Part shown: one piece after another, positions 22,094 to 32,750 of the stretch | Position numbering within the stretch: the stretch's first letter is position 1 | Layout: every line of letters starts with the position of its first letter | DNA from: Symsagittifera roscoffensis | Lineage: Eukaryota > Xenacoelomorpha > Acoela > Convolutidae | Direction of reading: 5' to 3' | NCBI RefSeq assembly: GCF_963678635.1 | Contig: NC_087070.1 | Coordinates: 37,143,109-37,203,108, forward strand | Length of the DNA: 60,000 nt | The notes under the pieces: generated by a model | What the model saw: only the letters and a program-made list of their open reading frames with translations | Database searches by the model: none | Told to the model about the DNA's origin: nothing | Program-made: the position numbers and the translations under genes

Positions 22094-22389
22094 CAGGGGC
22101 GGATTTTGGATTTTTTCGAGGGGGGAGCATAAAGGGGGTTCAAAAAAAATTTGACGCCTTTTTATTATTAGGTTGAGCAAATTAGTTTTCCGAGCTTGTG
22201 AAAAAAATATAAAGACCCTATTGTGTCAAAAAATTTTCCGCCAGGATAAAGATGTCGCCTTTGGGCACTTTTTGATAGTTTTGACCAGAAAACCGCGGTT
22301 TATTGGCGCACGCCTGCCTCAGTCGATTTGTCGAAACATACAATAAGATCGAGCAAAAGCAAAAGCCCCCCCCCCCCAAAAAAAAAAAT
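22094..22389. mobile_element. Truncated hAT-type MITE ending in a foreign patch and a C/A tract
   Basis: The left terminus CAGGGGCGGATTTTGG and the following interior match the MITE family. The element breaks near 22318. From about 22330 to 22364 the sequence instead resembles part of the receptor coding sequence (20859-20893), followed by a C run (22366-22377) and an A run. No right terminus is present. Confidence 0.65.
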
Positions 22390-23246
22390 CCCCCTTATAC
22401 CGCCCTTGACTCATTTACTCCACCTCCTAGTAACTATGCCCATGGAATTTGTAATTTTTTGAAAGAGGAAAATCTGCAAAAGTATTTTTTTATGAGTGAA
22501 ATATTATTTTATTGAGAGATAATCATTTTTCTGAAGTCTGCTATTTTGTTTAAACTGGATAAATTTTGGATGCATAATTTAAAGTAGAGCTAAAAATACA
22601 TCACGTGATTTCAACTGCTGTGCGGTTTTTATTTTAGACGTATTTATTTTAAAAAATATTAATTATAGATGTTTATTTGAGTCTTTTTCTATTAATTTTC
22701 TTTTACTAGAAGACAGCTGCATCAAAAAAAAAGACAAAACCTCCTATCTATCTTTTAAAATTTGTGATATTTTATGTTCCGAAATCGATCGTTTTTGAAT
22801 TTGGTTATTGTTGCCATTGAGCGAAATTTTCCTTAAGCAAATCAGGAACTGGAGGAAAACATTGAGAAGCATAAGAGCATGGCGAGAAATCTCTGTGATT
22901 TAACTAAACTCAATATGATTTCAAAACCCAAAGTATTTGTGAATCAAAATTACTTTGAAAACACAAGTAATGATTGTGCAAAGATACGAAACCGCAACTT
23001 AAGGAATTTTGCGGTTACAGCCATCCTATTAAAATTGCGTTCAAAACAATCAAATAATCGATCAGTGAGCCCACTCAAGTCTCACCCCGACTGAAACTTT
23101 ACTCCGACAAGAATAATTTCAATGAGATATTCGAGAGTTATTTTGAAGAAAAAACGCTAAATTTTTCAAGATATTTTTGTTTAATACTGTCATCAGAAGC
23201 TACTAGATTGAGCTTAAATAATTGAGCGAGGAACTTTTTCAAATTG
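22390..23246. other. AT-rich intergenic DNA, nothing recognised
   Basis: A 71-codon plus-strand frame (22879-23094) has no recognised motif or repeat support. Confidence 0.4.
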
Positions 23247-23554
23247 TGATAACCAAAGGAAACGACTCGTATGTTTAGAAGTGAAACAATTACATTCAAT
23301 TGTTTGAATTCAAAAGTTTAATGTTTCTTTCTTTTGCTCTTTTGTTAGTAGCTCAGATCGGCTGGCTTAATTGCACACATGAGTATGTCGAACTGACGTA
23401 AACAATAAACAATCTTCTAAAACAGCACCTCTGAATTTGACTATACATAAGTAACAAAATCAATAACTTAATTACATAGCGCCAATAAGACACTTAACTG
23501 CAGTTGCAGTAATAAGACTATGTTTCAGCTCAAGATTGCTGCAACCGCGGTACT
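23247..23554 (-). repeat. Ty3/gypsy LTR (3' LTR of copy A)
   Basis: The 308-bp repeat reads AGTACCGCGGTTGCAGC at its start and GGTTATCA at its end on the minus strand. It recurs at 31446-31754 and 35030-35337, and partly at 24915-25060. Immediately upstream on the minus strand is the purine tract AGGGGAAAGT (23555-23564), the expected polypurine tract, so this is a 3' LTR. Confidence 0.85.
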
Positions 23555-24290
23555 ACTTTCCCCTGAGGACCAAGAAAATTTTATCATATAAATATAAAGT
23601 TTTTTTAATATACTAGATTAATACGAGTTTTTGTGCTCAGTTTGATGGGAAGGTGCATAAGAAGTTTTTATTTTTAGCGTTTTCAATTTAGTGGTAATTT
23701 CCACTTTGCGTCCCACGTCTTGGAAATATCGAGCGCGGCATATCCAAACTTCCGCCGAAACAAATGTTTCTCCAGGAGTCCTAATCTTGTTTCCATTGGC
23801 TTGTCTGTTTCCATTTTGAAGTTAGCCAACTTTTGTCTATAGGCCTCCAAAGCTATCTGATTTAGGTCAGCTATGTCTTCGTCGGTACTGATCTCCTTTA
23901 CTGAGTGCTCTATTGGGCTGCCTAGACGTTTTGGCCCCTGATTCTTATTGAATCTCTTGCTACAGCGGACTTTTGATCCGGTCGGGTCATCTACACTTGA
24001 CTCAATAGAAAATCCTTGAGGGGAGCTGATCCCCCCGTGGTTTGTTCCTCCGACATAGTCTCTTTGGCGTTCGAAAATTCCTGTGCTGTCTTCCGGATTC
24101 CCCTCGTGAAGACTTGGTCCGAAGGGGCCATGTCTTGCTGTTGAAATGTGCTGAGAATCGTGTTGGGGGATGTGTCTCTACTTCTCCTCGTGATCTTGGT
24201 AATGCTCTTTTTAGTGAGTGAAAATTGCTTGGCTGCTTAACTTCTTGTGTCCTCACCCTCTCGTAATCCTGTAATCTTGTAATCCCCACT
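23555..24290 (-). pseudogene. Ty3/gypsy copy A, 3' end of the internal region
   Basis: This block is closely similar to 25061-25770 and holds the polypurine tract and the extreme 3' coding segment. At about 24265-24290 the match stops. A short filler (TAATCCTGTAATCTTG) then joins it to a gag-side block from several kilobases upstream in element order. The protein segment has no domain I recognise and is broken by stops. Confidence 0.75.
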
Positions 24291-24914
24291 CTATTCTAAA
24301 GGTCGAGCCCCAGAATGCATCGTGTACGTCGTTAAGTTAATAAGAATGTGACCTCCTGGTCTTACCATCGTGCAGATAGTATGTCCGCCTTTACATCTCC
24401 AAGTCTCACAAAAGGTTGTTGATTGTGATCCACGAATTGAGCTGGCTAGTTTAGATGTTCTGCTCGGACAAATTTTGCTTTGCGTGACGATTCAAGAAAT
24501 TGCTTTGCTGTTGCCCAGTTCAAAAAGGGCTTCCGGTAACCACAGTCATCCCCGGTTATCAATTCGCACTAACGCTTTTAGTGATTTCATACTTTCCGAT
24601 TTTTGGCTCTTTGCGTATGACTGTTTTCTTTATCTCCAAATTTGTAGAAGATTGTTCTTGACATCTGTTTTTGTTCTCTAATCTCCTTTGGATATATCTT
24701 CCAATGCTATTCATTCGGCTTACATTCAGCTTTTTTGACATGATTTCAAACTCTTCACATGAGTCGAATGTATGTAAAAAAATTGCACTCTTCATTGGAG
24801 CTCTCTGTTTCCTCGGTGATCTCATTTACTTGCTCAGATCTACACATCCGAGCGAAGTGGTTCGGTTTTTTGCAATTTTTGCACTGTGTCCCTCGATGAA
24901 CGGTTTTATTCGAA
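24291..24914 (-). pseudogene. Ty3/gypsy copy A, gag 3' end fragment
   Basis: The block matches 29885-30475 and 33450-34060. It contains a CCHC zinc knuckle (C-x2-C-x4-H-x4-C, reading CKNCKKPNHFARMC) near 24838-24878. It stops abruptly at about 24910 and is fused to the inner part of an LTR, so all of the reverse transcriptase and integrase has been lost from copy A. Confidence 0.75.
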
Positions 24915-25060
24915 ACAATCTTCTAAAACAACACCTCTGACCTTGACTATACATAAGTAACAAAATCAATAACTTAATTACATAGCGCCAATAAGACACT
25001 TAACTGCAGTTGCAGTAATAAGACTATGTTTCAGCTCAAGATTGCTGCAACCGCGGTACT
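24915..25060 (-). repeat. Truncated Ty3/gypsy 3' LTR of copy B
   Basis: Only the terminal about 146 bp of the LTR remain, followed on the minus-strand upstream side by the polypurine tract AGGGGAAAGT (25061-25070). It is almost identical to the LTR of copy A and clearly less similar to copy B's own 5' LTR. Confidence 0.8.
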
Positions 25061-26350
25061 ACTTTCCCCTGAGGACCAAGAAAATTTTATCATATAAAAT
25101 AAAGTTTTTTTTAATATACTAGAATAATACGAGTTTTTGTACTCAGTTTGATGGGTAGGTGCATAAGAAGTTTTTATTTTTAGCGTTTTCAATTTAGTGG
25201 CAATTTCCACTTTGCGTCCCACGTCCTGGAAATATCGAGCGCGGCATATCCAAACTTCCGCCGAAACAAAAGTTTCTCCAGGAGTCCTAATCTTGTTTCC
25301 ATTGGCTTGTCTGTTTCCGTTATGAAGTTAGCCAACTTTTGTCTATAGGCCTCCAAAGCTAGTTGATTTAGGTCAGCTATGTCCTCGTCGGTACTGATTT
25401 CCTTTACTGAGTGCTCTATTGGGCTGCCTAGACGTTTTGGCCCCTGATTCTTATTGGATCACTTGCTACAGCGGACTTTTGATCCCGTCGGGTCATCTAC
25501 ACTTGACTCAATAGAAAATCCTTGAGGGGAGCTGATTCCCCCGTGGTTTGTTCCTCCGACATAGTCTCTTTGGCGTTCGAAAATTCATGTGCCGTATTTC
25601 GGATTCCCCTCGTGAAGACTTGGTCCGAAGGGGCCATGTCTTGCTGTTGAAAAGTGCTGAGAATCGTGTTGGGGGATGTGTCTCTACTTCTCCTTGTGAT
25701 CTTGGGACTGCTCTTTTTAGTGAGTGAAAATTGCTTGGCTGCTTAACTTCTTGTGTCCTTACCCTCTCGGCTGTTGGCGCCGAGTCTGAAGTTACTGCTG
25801 CTGCTGCAGCGTTAGTTTTTTTCTTCTCTTCTGCCGTTTGTTTCTTCGGTTTTTGTTTCATAATTACTTCCTCCTGGGACTTCGGTCCTACCAATGCTGA
25901 ACCACCCTGATTTGGTGTCGCTCGTTTGACCGCTAGTTTTAGGCCACCGCCTACTGGGGTGTCTTTTGATGTCACCACTGTGTCACTTTTCCAACAAAAG
26001 CTCCTTTGCCTGCTCCTCTTGCTGAATCCGGGATTCTTCCTCCGATTCACTTTCTTGACGCTGATGTTTTCTTTTTGGCTCCTCCAGGGGACTTTTAACC
26101 TTGCCCTTCTGGCTACCTTTCCATCCGGTATTCGGTAACCCTATTAGTGGTATTTTTGACTTCACCTGATCACTTTTGCGATAAATCGAGCCAGCTGCTG
26201 TTGCGACAGTTGTAGTTGTCTCCGACACCACTGTGCCTTTCAGTGGATTCGTTATAGCTGCCTCACTCTTCCTCTTTTCTTCTTTGCGTAAGAGATTTGG
26301 GGGTAGTTCCTTGCTTGCAGACGTAAGTTTGTCTTATACAAATCCACCTT
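25061..26350 (-). pseudogene. Ty3/gypsy copy B, 3' coding region downstream of integrase
   Basis: Two overlapping minus-strand frames (26231-25983 and 26050-25508) are separated by a frameshift. They encode a charged, low-complexity protein rich in Lys, Glu, Gln and Ala, with KPKKQTAEEKKK and an alanine run. It follows the integrase and ends near the polypurine tract. I found no envelope-like signal peptide or membrane segment. It could be the pol C-terminus or a separate small frame. Confidence 0.65.
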
Positions 26351-28360
26351 CCTAGGAATAGGGCAATTCTTTTCTGAGGTCTGGATTTATCATGTTCGAG
26401 TCCTCCACTATCCGCCAAAAATCGTTCTTCGCCGACTCTCGCCTCTCGGCATTACACTTTGCGTTTGCCTCCAGTAACGCCGTAAGGGTCCTCGCCCGGT
26501 CTCTATCGCGTGCCGATATAGCCTGCTGGTTGAGCAGCGTACTAACCTCTCTGTTATTCTGGTCTTTTCGTACAATCTTCAGTGAGTCTCGGGATTGATC
26601 AATCCGTTTCTTCATTTGACTCGCGGTCAGCGCTGACCTCTCCAGTTGTTGTTTATCTAAACGTTCAGATATTAGTAAGAACTTATCTTCTATGGTCTCA
26701 ACTTCGGATTTTAGAAGTCTGCCAAAGTGTGCCTCGAATGGCGATTGTTGGATCTTTTTTTTTGCTTAGTCCAATGCATGTCTCGAATTATTGTATTAAA
26801 ACAGAAGTCGATCGACTTTATGTTTTCTTCTGGCAACACGAAGCCGATTATTCTCTAATTTGTCTGAATTATTTTATCGACCAACCCACAGCCGCAATGG
26901 CCAAACACCGGACGAAATTTCTGTTCAATGTTATTATCTAGGCACAATTTGTCCATGGCTCTTCCTTTGAACCCCGAAAGTTGGTCTGTTTTTATTGATT
27001 CGGTTATTCCACGAGTGTCGATGTAGAAGCGTAAAAATTTTATTGAAGATTGGACTTCTTTTCCTAACTGGACTTCTTTTCCCGGCTGCGTGAGCAGTGG
27101 AAGAGGTTTAGTCAAATTTTTCGGATATATTTATTTAGCATTTTTACCGTATCTAGTACATTCACTGCACTTCTCGACCAAATTGATGATAACCTTTTGT
27201 ATATATGGCCACCACAAAAAGTATGATACATCAAGCATAGCCTCTTGCCTGGATGGCCCCGGTGGATTCTCTTCGATACGGCGGGTCTGAATTGTCCTGG
27301 AACTGCTAGCCTATTGTCTACTAATATACAGTCGTCAATGACTGACAACTGATTCCAGAGTGGGTTCGTAAATGGGTCCATTAGATCAAACCCTGCACGA
27401 TCGTTCCGCTCTATGACCCGTCTTAGACGATCCAAGCATACATCTTCGGAAATGAGCTCAGCTAGCAAGTTCTTGTCAAACAGTTTTAACAAGCCCAAAA
27501 TTCTTACTTCTCGCAGCTGCTCGTTCTTCTGGTGTTCCTCCATCCTCCATTTTTAGAGTTATGTTTAACTCTCGGTAAATAATGGACGACACTCACCTCT
27601 GGGCTACAATCATGGTCTTCGGCGGTTAAATCCACCTCTATGATAGCCTTTGTCGCTAATTCACTAAGATCTGTACTGACCTTAGGGCTGCTAGTGATCA
27701 TTTCCGTAGCCGCCTCAAGCTTGAGGGTACTTCCTGGATAGTCTCTCGTGTCCTGACTGACTACTGACAAAGTCCCAGAACGATAAGAAGTTTGACGTTT
27801 CTGCGGCGCCCCTAACCCTCGTTACTGCTCGTGCGCAATGGCATTTTCCTTCCTCCGAACTTTCAGAGCCGGATCTGTCAAGTGCTTCCCTCTATATTTA
27901 GCATGTCCGATGAAACGTTGTTTCTGTCACTTCCTCCTCCGTGAACCTTCCTCTATCTTGACTTCTCCTTTTGTCTTCGATTTTTCCGGACTATCTACTT
28001 TTTCGCCTTATCACTCTCCAAATCGCTCTAATTCTATTTTTGTTTTTTATTGAGATTAACCGACTGAATCGGTTAGAGAAAACGTTAAAACTATTTTGTG
28101 GCAATGTGTGTTGAGATATTGAAAATTTTGAGTTTGGAAAGTTTTCGTTCCGGTCGAGCTTTGCTCTTTTTGGATGGTTTTGGTTGCTATAGCAACCGTG
28201 CTTGATTTTATGTTATCTGTTTCTTTTTGATGCTCGGAATATTCTAGAAACTTTTCGTTCCGGCTGAGCGTTGATGCATCACTTAGTCGACTGTAGAAAC
28301 ATTCGAGAGCTTTGTGAAAACATTCAATTGATGTTACTACGAATTTTTCATCTAACATTA
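26351..28360 (-). pseudogene. Ty3/gypsy copy B integrase
   Basis: Reading right to left, the region gives an RNase H-integrase linker and then an HHCC-type zinc-binding region near 27260-27150. There, HRGHPG is followed by a Cys pair in a shifted frame. The catalytic core follows (27115-26855) with FYIDTRGI, IKTDQL, NNIEQKF and FGHCGCGLVDK. Last is a C-terminal segment with SPFEAHF near 26740 and a helical tail to 26352. The usual catalytic Glu near the Gly-rich turn is read as Asp. Several frameshifts separate the pieces, so the gene is broken. Confidence 0.85.
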
Positions 28361-28679
28361 ACTCCGGCGACAGATCGCCGTTCGGTTTTCTCCGTGTCTG
28401 GGATGTGTATTATTGCCTGGGATGTGTATTATTTTGAATTGATATGGTAATAATCTATCTACCCAACTTTTTAATCTTGATTGATAAGTTTTATTTGAAT
28501 GGTTAATCTCTAAAGCCGATGTCATTGCTTAATGTTCATTTACTATTACGAACTATTTTTCTAATAGCTAATGTTTAGATCGGTCAAACGACCAAACATC
28601 TGCCAGCAGCTCCAGTTCATTTGTGGACTATTTTTCCTCTTGACTATTTAAATATCGTGAAGCAATTGAGATAGGAATC
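28361..28679 (-). pseudogene. Ty3/gypsy copy B, degraded RNase H to integrase junction
   Basis: The minus strand still reads short RNase H-like pieces (NSQEEKYSTNELELLA near 28640-28590) before losing any open frame. The stretch also has a 20-bp direct repeat at about 28395-28434. Confidence 0.5.
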
Positions 28680-29660
28680 TAACCCCCCTCCACCGTTTTT
28701 TGCTCCAAAAGCGCTCGCAGTCCGCTATGACTGGCGTCACTTTTCACCCGTGTTTCTTTGGAAGAATCGTAAAAGTTTAACTTCTTAGTGTTTGCTACCG
28801 CTTTTTTGATTTCCTCAAATATTTTTTAGCGCTCCTCACCGACTTTTTGTACTGGTAATTTTGAATTTTTCAATTTTTTCTTCTCATTTTCTTCTTGTAA
28901 CAACAATCGAAATTCATCCGTGAGATTAGCGACGTTTGGAGTATGAACTCGGAAGGGTGGCTTATGCTTTCCGAAATTGATCTCAGCTGTTTCAAAGATT
29001 TTGGGTGATCTAATTTCAATATGGCTTCAGTTTTTGTTATTTTAGGTGTAACACCGTTTTCTGACAATTTATGTTTCAGCCATTTCACCTCGTTCATGAA
29101 AAATTCACAGTTTCACAATTTGAAAGATAAATTTTCTTGATCCAGTTTTTCTAGTACCTCCGTATCCAGTTTTTTGTGTTCAGAATCGGTACCTTTGGAT
29201 ACTATTAATATATCATCTAGAAAGCAGAATGTATTTTTCTCATTGTTAATGGTGCGATCCATCGCTTTTTGAAATTCTCCTGGAATATCTGCCAGGCCAT
29301 AGAATCCGGTAAAAAAAATTTATTTAACGGTCGCATGTCCCCCAACTATGGTAAAGTTGCGTGGTTTGGCAGTTGCCGCGATCAGTTTCAGTTCAAGCGT
29401 ATTTCAGATCAAGCACAGTAAAATGTACTCTATCTACTGCCTTTGCGGTTACAATTTGAGCTACACCGTCCATTAACTCATCCACATTCGGCGCTTGATA
29501 CTTATTTTTAAATAATTGTCTGTTTATCGGTTTTGCATCTAAAGCCAACTTAATGGAATCGTCTTTTTTTAAATATAGTGACAATGGGGGCGATAAAACA
29601 ATCTTTTGTACATTTATATAAACGCTGAATGTGACCTTCTGTCAACAGTTTTTTTATTTC
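28680..29660 (-). pseudogene. Ty3/gypsy copy B reverse transcriptase and RNase H
   Basis: The minus strand encodes KLALDAKPINRQ and FTVLDLKYA (29584-29393), the first catalytic Asp block. The FLDD box (29212-29223) reads FCFLDDILIVSKG, a variant of YxDD used in this superfamily. The connection follows (29097-28870), then an RNase H start with VKSDASHSG near 28745. The order RT, RNase H, integrase places the element in Ty3/gypsy rather than Ty1/copia. Frameshifts and stops are present, so the copy is inactive. Confidence 0.9.
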
Positions 29661-30132
29661 TCTTTCAAATGTGTTGAATGTGTGTCGGTATTCTTCTGCT
29701 TTTTTTCTGAATAGGGCACAATTGGTACTTGAATTTCGTGCTCACCACGTGTTTTAGATACGTCCTTGATGGTCAAAAAGGTCTTTATATTTTGAATAAA
29801 GTTTTGATTCCAACCTTCCGACTGCTCGCACAGCAGCACGTCAAACCTGGACCTTTCTTTTGGTGCTGGTTTTTGTGTAGTACTAATCCCCACTATATTG
29901 TAAAGGTTGAGCCCCAGAATGCATCGTGTACGTCGTTAAGTTATTAAGAATGTGACGTCCTGGTCTTACCATCCTGCAGATAGTATGTCCGCCTTTACAT
30001 CTCCAAGTCTCACAAAAGGTTGTTGATTGTGATCCACGAATTGAGCTGGCTAGTTTAGAAGTTCTGCTCGGACAAATTTTGCTGTTGCCCAGTTCAAAAA
30101 GGGCTTCCGGTAACCACAGTCATCCCCGGTTA
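29661..30132 (-). pseudogene. Ty3/gypsy copy B, gag to RT region (protease expected)
   Basis: A protease domain should lie here, but I could not find a DTG or DSG active site in any frame. The right part reads EREIKKLLTEGHIQRL, typical of the start of reverse transcriptase. Compared with copies A and C, about 25 bp are missing near 30080 between two TTTTGCT motifs. Confidence 0.6.
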
Positions 30133-31444
30133 TCAATTCGCACTAATGCTTTTAGTGATTTTATACTTTCCGATTTTTGGCTCTTTGCGTATGACTGTTT
30201 TCTTTATCTCCAAATTTGTAGAAGATTGTTCTTGACATCTGTTTTTGTTCTCTAATCTCCTTTGGATAAATCTTCCAATGCTATTAATTCGGCTTACATT
30301 CAGCTCTTTTGACATGATTTCAATCTCTTCACATGAGTCGAATGTATGTAAAAAAATTGCACTCTTCCTTGGAGCTCTCTGTTTCCTCGGTGATCTCATT
30401 TACTTGCTCAGATCTACACATCCGAGCGAAGTGGTTCGGTTTTCTGCAATTTTTGCACTGTGTCCCTCGATGAACGGTTTCCCACATCAATTGCATGGTT
30501 TTTTTTTGCGTGTTACGTTGTGTTTTTTCTCCATTCTGGTTGCCTTTTTCTAAACTGATCTTGATTATACCTTTTATTCGTTTGTCCCCTGTTTCCCACC
30601 GCTAATAATGGTTCCTGTTTGATTTTGATTTGAGACCCAGATTGTGATATTGTGCATGCAGCATTTGCGTTCGTTTTTTGAAATGCCTGGATTGTTTGCT
30701 TACTTTGTTCGAAATTTAATGCCCGTTTTAGTGCCTCGTCTGGAAATAAAGTTTGGAACTTGAGTGTATCTTGGAGTGCGGCGCTCCTCATTTTAGAAAT
30801 AGATAAGTCTCTTACTAATTCATCTTCTTATATACCCTTGCTGTTTTTTTGCCCGTGTAGTCAATGCGGCATGGAACGCCTCCTGAGTTTCTCCTGTCTC
30901 CTGTGATCTATTGGAGAGTTTGTATCTTTCGCATGTATTACTCTGAGATTTTTCGAACGTAGCTTTGGCTAATGCTACCAGTTCCTTGAATTCAAGCTTC
31001 GAAATTTCTTCGTGCGGATTTTTCTGTACAAATCGTTTTTCCCTTCTGTTACTAGAGCGAAAAGTACTCTCCATACCAGACGTTTTTGTACTCCATTGTA
31101 ATATATATTATGACCAACTTTTGGTCCTCTATCTCCCTTTCTTCATCTTCTAATGCTTCGCGGTCTCTGGCTAATCTATCTCGTGTTTCGCGAGCTGTTA
31201 TTGCAGCGGTATCTTCAACCGTTCGAGGCGTTTCTGGCCTCGGTTCTGGTTCCTGTATGACAGCTTTCATATCTTCCAATAGTAACTCCGGATTTACATT
31301 CTCTTTTACCGTTACTGTCATTAAGAACTGATCAAACCATACCTTGAAGTTCAATGTTGGGTCTGAAATAGCTGTGGTCCAAAAAAAAGGGAATCCCATG
31401 TCGGTCTTATTGTCTTGCGACAAAAATCCTGCTGGAGGCGCCAA
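30133..31444 (-). pseudogene. Ty3/gypsy copy B gag
   Basis: The reading starts at 31444 (MAPPAGFLSQDNK) with a capsid-like segment FKVWFDQFLMTV and an Arg/Glu-rich coiled region. It passes through frames 31074-30820 and 30791-30513. It then reaches a CCHC zinc knuckle at 30417-30457 (CKNCRKPNHFARMC). At least three frameshifts interrupt it. Gag would form the particle and the knuckle would bind RNA. Confidence 0.85.
31437..31443 (-). promoter_or_regulatory. Primer-binding-site candidate of copy B
   Basis: TGGCGCC on the minus strand begins two bases after the 5' LTR end. The same place in copy C (35021-35027) reads TGGCGCA. Starting with TGG fits pairing to a tRNA 3' CCA; I did not assign the tRNA. 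Confidence 0.6.
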
Positions 31445-31445
31445 A

Positions 31446-31754
31446 TGATAACCAGGGAAAACGACTCATATTATTAGAAGTAGAAAAAATGACGTTCATT
31501 AGTTTGAATTCAAAAGCTTAATGTTTCTTTCTTTTGTTCTTTTGTTAATAGCTCAAATCGACTGGCTTAATACCATGCATGAGTATGGCGAATGAAGTGA
31601 ACAATAAAAAAAACTTCTAAAACAGCACCTCTGATCTTGACTATACAAAAGTAACAATATCAATAACATCATTACATAGCGCCAATAATACGTTTAGCTG
31701 CAACTGCAATAATAACACTATGCTCCAGCTCACGGTTGCTGCAACCGCAGTACT
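31446..31754 (-). repeat. Ty3/gypsy 5' LTR of copy B
   Basis: This 309-bp LTR is the right boundary of copy B. It is nearly identical to the LTR at 35030-35337. It differs from the 3' LTR remnant of the same element at roughly one site in seven over the shared 145 bp. Confidence 0.85.
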
Positions 31755-32195
31755 GCACAAATATTGGGATTTCTAGAAGTTCTCGAAATTCTAGCTGAAA
31801 AACTTTCTAAAATTGACGACGATGCTTCAGAAGACAGCAAGGTTTTTAAAGGTATTGTCCTAACTTGAAGAACATTTTTAACGAAATTTCAAAAATCTCA
31901 AAAATTAAAAAAAAAACAATATCTCAAAAACTATTAAGATTTGAGAGTTTTTATTTCCACATTAGACTAGTTGGCTCTCATAGTGCACAAAATTTAGTAC
32001 TTAAAAAGTTTTTAAAAATCTAACTCCTAATGTAAATTTGTTTATAATTTCTTTGATATAATTTCATTATTTTTTGACATACTTTCAACAGCACAAAGCA
32101 TGAACTTAGTTTAACTATATCATTTAACTGCAAAGCGCTTTAATTTCCCCTTAGTTGAGCTTTCCACTTGATTCGATAAGACGAGTTTGTTTTGC
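31755..32195. other. Flank of the LTR element, unassigned
   Basis: This is unique flank except for its duplicate at 35338-35775. The first about 180 bp differ noticeably between duplicates, while the sequence from about 31940 rightwards is almost identical. Confidence 0.6.
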
Positions 32196-32690
32196 TCTTC
32201 CACACATGTTTTTTCAAGTAAAGGCATGAATGAAAAATGAAACATTAGAACACATGAATGAAAAAAGAAATTATTTGCGTAGTTTCGCGTACTTTTACGG
32301 AATTTTTCACAATTTTCCGGGCTCTTTCACAGTTTTTTGGCATCTTTCCCTCAGGAAGGGCAAAAAAAATATTCTTCGTACAAGTTAGAACATAGTTAAA
32401 AGATGCCCGAGGGGAAAAGAGCCCGGCCCGAGGGCACGAAGTGCCCGATGGCGGCTTTTTTGGTCGAGGCCATCTTCAACTATGTTCTAAATGTTGAAAG
32501 TATGTTTTTGCTCTTTCTGAGGAGAGATGCCGGAAAGTTGTGAAAAAGACCGGGAAGTTGTGAAAGAACCCGGAAAAGTGCGCGAAACTATGCAAATGAT
32601 TTCTTTTTTCATTCATGCGTTCTAATATTTCATTTTTCATTCATGCCTCCTCGTGAAAGAGCATGTGTGAAAGAGCAAAAAAATACTCTT
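32196..32690. repeat. Nested palindromes (foldback)
   Basis: The outer arms (about 32196-32384 and 32491-32690) are imperfect inverted repeats containing CATGAATGAAAAATGAAACATTAGAAC and its complement. At the centre sits a 106-bp element (32385-32490) bounded by TTAGAACATAGTT and its exact complement, rich in GCCCGAGGG-type sequence. The structure could fold into a long hairpin. It is repeated at 35778-36272. Confidence 0.75.
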
Positions 32691-32695
32691 CAACA

Positions 32696-32750
32696 GTTAG
32701 AACATAGTTGAGAAGGCTTCGGGTAAAAAAGCCGCACTCGGGCAATTCGT
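32696..32750. repeat. Truncated inverted copy of the 106-bp palindromic element
   Basis: It begins TTAGAACATAGTTGAG and stops at GGCAATTCGT, the tandem duplication junction. The complete version is at 36279-36383. Confidence 0.75.

Larger units (their letters stand above)
29196..32750. repeat. Tandem duplication, left copy
   Basis: The block runs from inside the reverse transcriptase (TTGGATACTATT) through gag and the 5' LTR and about 1 kb of flank. It ends in the middle of a short palindromic element at GGCAATTCGT. The whole block is repeated directly at 32751-36332 with an offset near 3582-3584. Confidence 0.85.

Noticed and set aside
24002-26231. Lys/Gln-rich frames considered as a novel nuclear protein or an envelope gene
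   Set aside because: Position between integrase and the polypurine tract, and repetition in copies A and B, make it part of the retroelement; no signal peptide or membrane segment was seen.
27838-28053. A 71-codon plus-strand frame
   Set aside because: It is antisense to the degraded integrase region and has no motif.
28182-28197. Perfect palindrome GGTTGCTATAGCAACC
   Set aside because: It is a 16-bp palindrome inside degraded retroelement DNA with no second occurrence; chance cannot be excluded.
29661-30132. Retroviral-type protease
   Set aside because: Expected here by position, but no DTG or DSG motif could be read in any frame, so it is not claimed.
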